Assembly (NCBI GenBank): GCA_021603905.1
Contig: BQIU01000002.1
Coordinates: forward strand, 62,001-126,000
Reading direction: 5' to 3'
Length of the DNA stretch: 64,000 nucleotides
Origin: Nitrospirales bacterium
GTDB lineage: Bacteria; Nitrospirota; Nitrospiria; Nitrospirales; UBA8639
Under the pieces are notes generated by a model, which saw only the letters and a program-made list of their open reading frames with translations, was not told where the DNA came from and did not search any database. A program made the translations under genes and the position numbers. Shown piece by piece: positions 1 to 8,071 of the stretch (positions within the stretch are counted from its first letter, which is position 1; every line of letters begins with the position of its first letter).

Positions 1-612
1 CCATGACTTCCAAAGTTTCTGCTTGATACAGATAACGGGCTGCATTGATGCAATAAATGCCAATATCCCACAGAGCACCGCCCTCAGTTTGTTTCCGTAC
101 ACGAATGTTGTCTTTCACAACCTGCTGTGAAAAGATCGAATCGAAGAAACGAGGATTTCCGAGCTTTCCGGATTGCACAATTTTTATGGCTTCTAGATTT
201 GCTTATTCAAAATGCAGACGGTACGCAATCATGAGCTTGACGCGGTGGTGATCAGCGGATCGAATCATACGCTCACATTCTTATTCCGTCATCGCCATGG
301 GTTTTTCGCAAAGGATGTGTATGCCAGCTCGTGCTGCGCGTTCGGTGAATTCACAATGCAGATGATTGGGAAGGGCGATGTAGACCGCGTTGATTTCCCC
401 GCTTTCAAGGCATTCATCATATTCGTCATAGGAATACGTTTGCGACACACCATATTGTTTCCCTAATTTGGCAAGCTTCGTTGGATCATCGGAGATTAAG
501 GCGGTCAAACGCGAATTGCTCTTCGCATGCGTGAAAACTGGTAAGACGGCAACCTGCGCAATATATCCTAATCCCACGACGGCATAGCGGATGTGTCATT
601 TGAATTCCGTGG
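1..612 (-). pseudogene. Gfo/Idh/MocA family oxidoreductase, disrupted and running off the left edge
   Basis: Minus frame reads RYAVVGLGYIAQVAVLPVF...CEKPMAMTE*ECERMIRSADHHRVKLMIAYRLHFE*ANLEAIKIVQSGKLGNPRFFDSIF...; in-frame TAA at 281-283 and 203-205; nearest upstream ATG is out of frame. Confidence 0.85.
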
Positions 613-726
613 ACGAGAGGATGATTGGTTCATTCAATCTCCTTTCTTGTACTCTGTGATGTGGTCAACGCCTTCGAGTCATAAAAGTATCAAAAGCATT
701 TTTACCTGAAAAAGCAGTATAGTCAC

Positions 727-743
727 ACTAGGCATAATCCTTG
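727..743 (-). promoter_or_regulatory. Degenerate copy of recurrent 17-nt motif (CAAGGATTATGCCTAGT)
   Basis: Matches motif found upstream of other genes; lies upstream of the Gfo/Idh pseudogene in the same orientation. Confidence 0.35.
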
Positions 744-845
744 AAGACACCGAAAAAGTCGATCCATGTTTGTGATATGCTTGGAGCTTGAAACCGCCCA
801 CTTAAACAATGTTTTAATATTCAATATAGTCGGATACACTACCCT

Positions 846-1451
846 ATGATCGACTGGGTCAAATCAATGGTGAATGGATTAGGCTATACCGGCTTAACCA
901 TGTTGATGTTTCTGGAGAATGTGTTTCCGCCCATCCCATCTGAAGTCATTATGCCGTTGGGAGGCTTTTTAACGACAACCCAAGAACTCACCTTCATCGG
1001 GGTGGTGCTGGCAGGGACACTGGGCTCAGTGTTAGGGGCGTTGCCACTTTATTATCTGGGCCATCATTTTGATGAAACGTACTTGAAACAACTGACCGAC
1101 CGGTATGGTCGATGGCTGTTGATGACATCTGCCGATATTGATTACGCCAGTGCATGGTTCCAACGTCATGGACGTAAGGCCGTCTTTTTTGGTCGTCTGG
1201 TGCCAGGAGTCCGATCTCTGATATCGGTCCCGGCGGGGTCATGTCATATGCCAATGGGAACGTTCCTTCTCTTGACAGCTGGCGGGGCGGGAATATGGAC
1301 AACATTCCTTGCCTATACAGGTCGCTGGTTGGGAAAACATTATGAGCAGGTCAGTCAATATATGCAACCGCTTTCGTATTTTGTTGCAGCGTTATTTCTA
1401 GTGGGATTCGCGTGGTGGACATATAAAAAATATTTTCCCAATATGGACTGA
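846..1451 (+). CDS. DedA/VTT-family membrane protein
   Basis: 201 aa; N-terminal FLENVFPPIPSEVIMPLGGF and GRLVPGVRSLISVPAGSCHMP typical of DedA family. Confidence 0.9.
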   Translation: MIDWVKSMVNGLGYTGLTMLMFLENVFPPIPSEVIMPLGGFLTTTQELTFIGVVLAGTLGSVLGALPLYYLGHHFDETYLKQLTDRYGRWLLMTSADIDYASAWFQRHGRKAVFFGRLVPGVRSLISVPAGSCHMPMGTFLLLTAGGAGIWTTFLAYTGRWLGKHYEQVSQYMQPLSYFVAALFLVGFAWWTYKKYFPNMD

Positions 1452-1568
1452 AAATCGACTAAAAGTCCTAGAATGAACGTAACAGAGGCTAAAACGGTTT
1501 GAGCCTACGTTATGCAAAGCATTATCCATTGATGATTCATGAATATCTTGCCTTTCGGCCTTTCCACA

Positions 1569-2327
1569 TCATTCGCCAGCGGCAATATCCATATGAGCTG
1601 GTGCCCGTTCTCTGATGATTCGTAAGCCTTGCAGATCGTCTGACGACACTGGTTCCTCGAACCAGCAGACTTGAGATTCTTCAAAAAATTTCTCGGCAAA
1701 GGCCAGGGCCTGTTTCCGAGAATACGCGCCGTTCGCATCGACAAATAGCTCGGTCTCATGACCGATAGCCTCTCGGGCCGCCCGTACCCGGTCTCGATCA
1801 TCGTCGGGAGATCGTCCGACTTTCATTTTGACACTGGACACCTGTTGGTCGGCCCATTCTGCAAGTTGTCGTTGCACTTGCGAGACAGTATAGGAAGTAA
1901 AGCCTCCACTCCCGTATACCGGAATACCTTCCCGTGCAGCACCGAGCAATGTTACGACGGGAAGATCGAGCACTCGCGCTTTTAAATCCCATAAGGCCGA
2001 ATCCACCGCTGCCATCGCCATCGAGGCAATGCCGGGTTTTCCCATGTTCCGAACCGCGCGGCGCATGACTTCCCAACATTCTGGAATACTGAATACATCG
2101 CGCCCCTGGATTACCTCCGCCAAAGTTGTTTTGACAAGAATTGCTGTCGCGAGGTCCGCGTAGGTATATCCAACTCCCGTATGACCCGCAGCGGAAACTT
2201 CCACCAAGACTAATGTGGTTGCCTTCCAAGCCAACGTGCCATCCGATTCTGGGTACTCTGTCGGGATCGTATATGCCGAAACGTCGACCCGTCGCACTGG
2301 ACATGAAAGAGTTGGGATGCTCCGCAT
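1569..2327 (-). pseudogene. Mandelate racemase/muconate lactonizing enzyme (enolase superfamily), C-terminally truncated
   Basis: 252 aa with SVKMKVGR, LFVDANGAYSRKQAL and CWFEEPVSSDDL motifs; terminates at MDIAAGE, lacking the last part of the barrel. Confidence 0.8.
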
Positions 2328-2345
2328 GATATTGATATTGTTATT

Positions 2346-4097
2346 TTAGATCATTTCGCGGACTTTATCGGATAATGATGTTAAGGCAATTTTCATGCGA
2401 TTGGGTTCTCCGCGAGCCAGCGATTCGGCAAAATGCATGGCTTGCTTGAGCTTGATTTTAGCCGGATATGGCGGTGTAAACGGATCGACTATCGCGTCAA
2501 CCAGGACCGGGCCAGGCGTGGCGAGCGCTTGATCCAATATAGGTCCGCAATCTGCGGGATCCTCAATCGTAAATCCTGTCCCGCCGCACGCTCTGGCAAC
2601 AGCGGCAAAATCTATTGGCTCCAGCTCGCAACCGTATTCGGGATTTCCCAAAAACACCATCTGTTCCCATTTAATCTGTCCTAACGTATTATTTTTAATC
2701 ACGATGACTTTGATCGGGAGTCGATATTTGACTGCTGTCGAAAATTCAGCCATCAGCATGGAAAACCCGCCATCTCCCACAAACGCGACGCACTGTCGGT
2801 CCGGATAGGCGATTTGTGCCGCCATGGCGTACGGCATACCGCAGGCCATGGTTGCCAACGTGCCGGAGACGGTGTGCATCTGGCCGCGTTTGACCTTAAT
2901 CTGACGTGCCCACCAGGTTGTAATAGTACCAGAGTCGCACGCCACGATGGCCGTGTCCGATAAGCGCTTCCCCAGTTCCCAGGCCACGACTTGTGGTTTC
3001 ATCGGTTTGTCGGTCATGGTTCCTCGCTGTTCCATTAACTCCCACCATTCTTCCATGCTCTGCTGCGCTTGCTTCAAGAAATTCCGATTTTTATTAGGTT
3101 TGAGGTGTGATGAGAGCGCCCGCAAGGTTTGCTGACTGTCGGCAACCAAGCCGACTTCCACGGGATACCGAAGACCAATTCGTGCTGGATCGAGGTCAAT
3201 TTGGACGGCTCGAGCTCGTCCGGGTTTCGGATAGTATTCCATATACGGGAAAGACGTGCCGACGAGGAGCAGCGTATCGCAATCTTCCAATGCTTCTTGA
3301 GAAGGAAGGGTTCCAAGCAGTCCGATCCCTCCTGTCGTGTAAGGACTGTCGTCCGGCACACAAGCTTTTCCCAACAAGGCTTTGATAATTGGTGCGCCTA
3401 ATATTTCGGCAACCTGTTCAAGTTCATCTGTGGCTTGGAGCGCGCCGGCACCGGCTAAAATGGCTATGCGTTTTCCTGCATTGAGCACGTCTGCTGCACG
3501 ATGAAGTTCTTGTTCATCGGGGAGTTTGGCGCCATGCGCAATTGCGTGGGAGGAATGTTGGGGAATGTTTCGCGGCGTTCGACCGGTCTCGGATTCTTGA
3601 TCTTGCAGGTCAACCGGAAAGGTCAGGTGAGCGACACCGCGATAGCTGAGTGCGGTACGACAGGCAATATCGACAATATGCTCAACATGAGCGGCACTCA
3701 TGATGCGGGCATTATAGACGGTGACATCTTCGTAGACTCTCGTCAGATCAACATCCTGCTGTGAATGTGTATTGATCAAGTCGCTGAAATGGTGACCAGT
3801 CAAAGCGAGGACCGGCGCCCCATCGAGTTTGGCATCGTAGAGTGGACAAGCAAAATGCAGCCCACCCGGACCCGAAGTCGCCAGGCAAACACCGAGCTTA
3901 CCCGTATATTTAGCATAGCCGCAGGCCATGAAGGCAGCGGCTTCCTCATGACGCACATGAATAAACCGAATCTGATCCTGATGAGTCCGTAAGGCTTCCA
4001 TGATGCCATTAATTCCGTCGCCAGGAAGCCCGAAGACGACGTTCACGCCCCAATTGATGAGTCGTTCAATTAAGACGTCAGATGCTGTTTTTTTCAT
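2346..4097 (-). CDS. Thiamine pyrophosphate-requiring enzyme, pyruvate oxidase/pyruvate dehydrogenase (quinone)-like
   Basis: 583 aa; VFGLPGDGINGIMEAL, HEEAAAFMACGYAKYTGKLGVCLATSGPGG, VGDGGFSMLMAEFSTAVKYRLPIKVIVIKNN. Confidence 0.9.
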   Translation of the reverse strand: MKKTASDVLIERLINWGVNVVFGLPGDGINGIMEALRTHQDQIRFIHVRHEEAAAFMACGYAKYTGKLGVCLATSGPGGLHFACPLYDAKLDGAPVLALTGHHFSDLINTHSQQDVDLTRVYEDVTVYNARIMSAAHVEHIVDIACRTALSYRGVAHLTFPVDLQDQESETGRTPRNIPQHSSHAIAHGAKLPDEQELHRAADVLNAGKRIAILAGAGALQATDELEQVAEILGAPIIKALLGKACVPDDSPYTTGGIGLLGTLPSQEALEDCDTLLLVGTSFPYMEYYPKPGRARAVQIDLDPARIGLRYPVEVGLVADSQQTLRALSSHLKPNKNRNFLKQAQQSMEEWWELMEQRGTMTDKPMKPQVVAWELGKRLSDTAIVACDSGTITTWWARQIKVKRGQMHTVSGTLATMACGMPYAMAAQIAYPDRQCVAFVGDGGFSMLMAEFSTAVKYRLPIKVIVIKNNTLGQIKWEQMVFLGNPEYGCELEPIDFAAVARACGGTGFTIEDPADCGPILDQALATPGPVLVDAIVDPFTPPYPAKIKLKQAMHFAESLARGEPNRMKIALTSLSDKVREMI

Positions 4098-4290
4098 TGT
4101 GTGATCCTCTCGTTTATGAAGGGTGAGTCATTACTCGCTTCGTCAAGATGCTGTTCAAGAGTCAATCAATCGGCTTCCTTCACTACCGATCGTCATCCAT
4201 GTTCTTTGCTCGCATGGTTACGATCCATGTTGAAAATGTGGGTTGAGGCTGTGCGCTGGGAAAGTATGCGGTCGATGGCCATAAAACGGA

Positions 4291-4307
4291 ACTAGAACAA
4301 ACCCTTG
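4291..4307 (-). promoter_or_regulatory. Recurrent 17-nt motif (CAAGGGTTTGTTCTAGT)
   Basis: Motif copy about 190 nt upstream of and co-oriented with the TPP enzyme gene. Confidence 0.55.
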
Positions 4308-4439
4308 TCGTAGGGAGTGGGAATGTGCGATTTCCTTATAAAAGGCGATCGATGGACCAGAATGATGATTTCTGTATTGAGAGGGTGGTGAGGGAGGACG
4401 AACGTAAGACGTGCTCAATGTCTTTCCGAGATGGATATG

Positions 4440-5376
4440 AGGGCTGAGAACCATAGGCGGTAAGATGAAAGAGATGAAGACGAAAAATCTGTTGGGCTTT
4501 TGGAGTGGCTTGAATTTCAATATCTCCTATATCCCAATAGTGTTTCCAGCCTTGAGTATGGGAATCAAGAAGCTGCTGGAATGATCCGACATTAGACAGG
4601 CTCCATGGCTGCGTGCAGAGGGTTACTTATCGCACGGTCCTTTGTCGTGAAGATAGCGACTGTTTTTTGAACAGTGACCTCTTGCTGACAATTGATATTG
4701 ACCGTTGCCTGTGTTTCGATCCAATCGGGCTTCCGTTTGATGTGGGTGTGTGAAATTGAAGAATTTCCTATTGAGAGGTCGGGAATCTGTGCCATACGGA
4801 GATGTGACTGCTGGCTTTCCACGAGCAGGTACAGCTGGTGGGATGGTGTGACTCCGGTTTCAAACGTACGAAAATGCTTTGCTGTTGTTTCACAATTTTG
4901 AATTAAGTCTTGATTGTTCACACCTCCATCCAGTGCCGCGCGGACATCGAGTCGGCCAGACCAATTTTCTGCTGTAAATGTCCAATGCAATATTCCCAGA
5001 TGAAGGTTGATTGCATGCGCAAGACGATGTGTCGTGTTAATACTCCCGCGTGCATATCAAGGACTTGCTGATAATGCATTATGTGGACGTTTTGCAAATC
5101 AAACCATACGTCACCATCAATGCTAAATGTTAAACTTAATCAGTTCGGCCAATTCACCATATCTTCGTGTATCACCTCATGATGAGCAATCACACTGGCT
5201 AATTGATTGTAGTGGCCAGCTAGATAGGTGCCGGGGTAATGACATTCACCAGGAAAAGATTCTTCAGCAGCATCACGTGTCGCAAAATACCCGTTACCTA
5301 CCGTGCAGAGCGCTTCTCGACGAGGTTGATCATTTCGATTCCAATGGTAAAATTTAAAGCACCATGTATCCATCAT
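4440..5376 (-). pseudogene. Glycoside hydrolase family 65 (maltose/trehalose phosphorylase-type) N-terminal remnant, several frame changes
   Basis: ALCTVGNGYFATRDAAEE...YPGTYLAGHYNQ...HEDMVNWPN, then MHWTFTAENWSGRLDVRAALDGGVNN, then in another frame FQQLLDSHTQGWKHYWDIGDIEIQ...IFRLHLFHL. Confidence 0.8.
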
Positions 5377-5465
5377 GAGCCGGAACTGCGAGTCTTGTGT
5401 TCTTGATCATTTTCTGACTTTACGCATAGGGAATATTCATTTAATGTTGCTTCGATCATGATCAT

Positions 5466-5816
5466 TCAATAGTCGTTTTCATCAGAATGCAGGCGATTCG
5501 TCCGTTCCTCATAATCTTCCGACGAAGCCGGATCCAACTCCCAACGTTGAGCATCTCGCTCACGTTTTTTCCCCACATCTAACGGCTCAGTATCTTCGTA
5601 GGTCAATCCCACAGACTCACCCATTTCATCGATGTCGTCTTGATCTGGCGTAAGCATAGAACCCCCGACTCCTTCTTCTCCCGAGTGTTCCACGTCCGCC
5701 GTTGCGTCCATATCGCCGCCAGAGAGGGTTTTTCTTTTTGGGCGTTCAGATGCTGACTGATCTTGAGGTAGAGGATGTTGAGTCTTCTTTTTCATTGTAT
5801 TCATCTCCCGTTCCAA
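5466..5816 (-). CDS. DUF6335-like small acidic protein
   Basis: 116 aa; GEEGVGGSMLTPDQDDIDEMGESVGLTYED and RWELDPASSEDYEER. Confidence 0.65.
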   Translation of the reverse strand: MEREMNTMKKKTQHPLPQDQSASERPKRKTLSGGDMDATADVEHSGEEGVGGSMLTPDQDDIDEMGESVGLTYEDTEPLDVGKKRERDAQRWELDPASSEDYEERTNRLHSDENDY

Positions 5817-5896
5817 TGGATGAGTAGGCTGTTCATCATGAGTTGCCTAAGACCTGACGCATCTCACTATCCTATTGCTTTTTTTTTAAATATACG

Positions 5897-5913
5897 ACTG
5901 GTCAAAACCCTAG
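5897..5913 (-). promoter_or_regulatory. Recurrent 17-nt motif (CTAGGGTTTTGACCAGT)
   Basis: About 80 nt upstream of and co-oriented with the 5816 start. Confidence 0.65.
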
Positions 5914-5936
5914 AATCATATGGTTACGATGAATGA

Positions 5937-7652
5937 TTAGCGAAATAGATGAGAGAAATATTTTTCGAGGGATCTTCTCGTAGTTGGTTGACTTGTATAT
6001 CCCACGTATCCATCAGGACGAATCACGTAGACGCAACATTGGTCGGCACCGTATCGACGATGCACCACTCCGTTTGAGTCTCGAATATACGCAACAGATA
6101 TGTGAGGCTGAATAGAATTGATCGTGACGAACACTGAATGAACCAGATGGCTAAATCGTGTGTCAAACCCACTGTGAAGCGCATTGAATTCTTGTATGCT
6201 TGGAGCATTTCTGTTTAAACCCTGGAAGAATAGCAGGGTATGATGTTGATGTTGGAATACATCAAAAAGGCAATGATACTCGTGTGGAGTTTTCGATGAA
6301 AGAATGACATTTGGCGCGCGTTCTCCTGCACAAGGTCTAGATTCCCGATTGGAAAATAGATTCTTTCTCCGAGAGAAGCCCCAATTATGGTGAGAAATTT
6401 GGTCGATTATAATGTCACTGCCTGGATAGCGAGTATCCAATTCTGCAACGGCTTTCACGATACGATCCTGGATCGTAGGGAATTGATTGAGAAGGGAGGC
6501 TAGATGATTTCGTCCCCATCGCATGAGTGGATGACCTACCGTCATCATTTTTGTTCCCCAATGAGTGCCTGCTAAGATAGAGGCCGCAATCGGGCGACGT
6601 TCTACCTCGTAACTGTCAAGTAACGATTCAGGTGAAAGACCTTGATTGACAAGAGCCAACTTCCATCCCAGGTTGAACGCATCTTGAATTCCTGTATTCA
6701 TTCCCTGCCCTCCGGCTGGACTATGAATATGAGCGGCATCCCCAGCTAGGAACACGCGGCCCCTCCGATAAGTTGAGACAAGGCGACGAGAGATTCGAAA
6801 ACGGGAATGCCAGACGAGCTGACTGAGCTTGCTCGTACTGCCTGGTCCGTTACCCACTCGGTGCGTCCAAGAAGCTTGAAAATCTTGAACCACAAGCTTC
6901 GAGTCGACTTGATGCGGAACTTCTTGCGTTGCATCGATCACCACTCGATAGCGATGGGGGTTCGGTAAAGGGATCGCGAATAAGACACCAGAGGGAGATA
7001 GAAAGATGTGCCCTTCGTCCGACGGAAGGTCACCCTCTATCGTCAGATCTCCCAAGAGAAAGGATTCCACATATTGTTCTCCTTCAAATGGAAGTGTCAG
7101 ACATGTTCTCACCGAACTGTGGGCCCCATCACAGCCGACTAACCAGGAAGCCGACACGGGATCTTCTCGTTGTTCCGACCTCATATCGTGCACTATGGCC
7201 GTGATGTTCTCCGGGTGGCGTTCGATGGCCGACAACCGAATCGGTCGTTCCACCGTGCCGCCTAGTGATGTGAGTCGCTCTATGAGCAGTCCTTCCGTTT
7301 CACGTTGGGGTAACACGAGGACAAAGGGATAGGGCGTATTCAAATGTTGGAAATCCAATCGAGCGATTTGTCGACCATCAGCATACAGGTTGAGTGCATG
7401 AATTTTTCGTCCGCGCCGGCACAACTCGTCGGTAAGGCCGAGTTGTTCGAAGCACTCCAAGGTTCGCGCATGGATCGCGAGTGCTTTGGAATGCTGGGAG
7501 GGTTGTTCGTCTTGATCGATGATCCGATAGGCAATCCCTCGTCTGGCGAGATCGCATGCCAGAGTTAAACCCGTTGGTCCGGCACCAACGATCAGAACAT
7601 CAGCATGTTCCTTGCTTGTCTTCATAAGGTCCTCGTTATAACAACACGTCAT
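5937..7652 (-). CDS. FAD-dependent aromatic hydroxylase-type monooxygenase
   Basis: 571 aa; VLIVGAGPTGLTLACDLARRGI (FAD GxGxxG), GRVFLAGDAAHIHSPAGGQGMNTGIQDAFNLGWKLA. Confidence 0.9.
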   Translation of the reverse strand: MTCCYNEDLMKTSKEHADVLIVGAGPTGLTLACDLARRGIAYRIIDQDEQPSQHSKALAIHARTLECFEQLGLTDELCRRGRKIHALNLYADGRQIARLDFQHLNTPYPFVLVLPQRETEGLLIERLTSLGGTVERPIRLSAIERHPENITAIVHDMRSEQREDPVSASWLVGCDGAHSSVRTCLTLPFEGEQYVESFLLGDLTIEGDLPSDEGHIFLSPSGVLFAIPLPNPHRYRVVIDATQEVPHQVDSKLVVQDFQASWTHRVGNGPGSTSKLSQLVWHSRFRISRRLVSTYRRGRVFLAGDAAHIHSPAGGQGMNTGIQDAFNLGWKLALVNQGLSPESLLDSYEVERRPIAASILAGTHWGTKMMTVGHPLMRWGRNHLASLLNQFPTIQDRIVKAVAELDTRYPGSDIIIDQISHHNWGFSRRKNLFSNRESRPCAGERAPNVILSSKTPHEYHCLFDVFQHQHHTLLFFQGLNRNAPSIQEFNALHSGFDTRFSHLVHSVFVTINSIQPHISVAYIRDSNGVVHRRYGADQCCVYVIRPDGYVGYTSQPTTRRSLEKYFSHLFR

Positions 7653-7721
7653 TCATGACGTTCTTCACTCCATAAAATGTACCGGAATTCACGAGCTATG
7701 TAGAATAAACGTCTTCGTGAC

Positions 7722-7976
7722 TTACGATGAGGACTTCCCGCCATAATGATTCTCAAGATATTGAATGAATTCCGTTTCATCTCCTTTAATAACTCGGTCT
7801 CGATCGGAATCGATAAGGGTGGGCACCTCGTCTTGTCCGGATACTCGTTTCAGACGATCTCGTTTGGATTTGTCCTGTGACACATTTCTGAGAAGATAAT
7901 CGATCTGACATTCTGACAGTTTCTTTCTGACTTGAGTACTGTATGGGCATTCTTCGAATTGATACAATTCCAACAT
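7722..7976 (-). CDS. Glutaredoxin/GST N-terminal-domain thioredoxin-fold protein
   Basis: 84 aa; LYQFEECPYSTQVRKKLSE and VPTLID. Confidence 0.8.
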   Translation of the reverse strand: MLELYQFEECPYSTQVRKKLSECQIDYLLRNVSQDKSKRDRLKRVSGQDEVPTLIDSDRDRVIKGDETEFIQYLENHYGGKSSS

Positions 7977-8071
7977 CGCACTCTCCTTTTTGTGATTGAT
8001 CGCGATCGCACGAAAGCCAAGAATTCGTCAAATTGCTTTTTCGAGTGCTGCATGATTGTCTAAGGCAAATC

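Noticed and set aside
994-1305. 103-aa minus ORF overlapping the DedA gene
   Set aside because: Antisense to a convincing DedA coding sequence, with no recognizable domain.
4218-4520. 100-aa minus ORF between the TPP enzyme and the GH65 remnant
   Set aside because: Overlaps GH65-like sequence in another frame and the 4291 motif copy; no domain.
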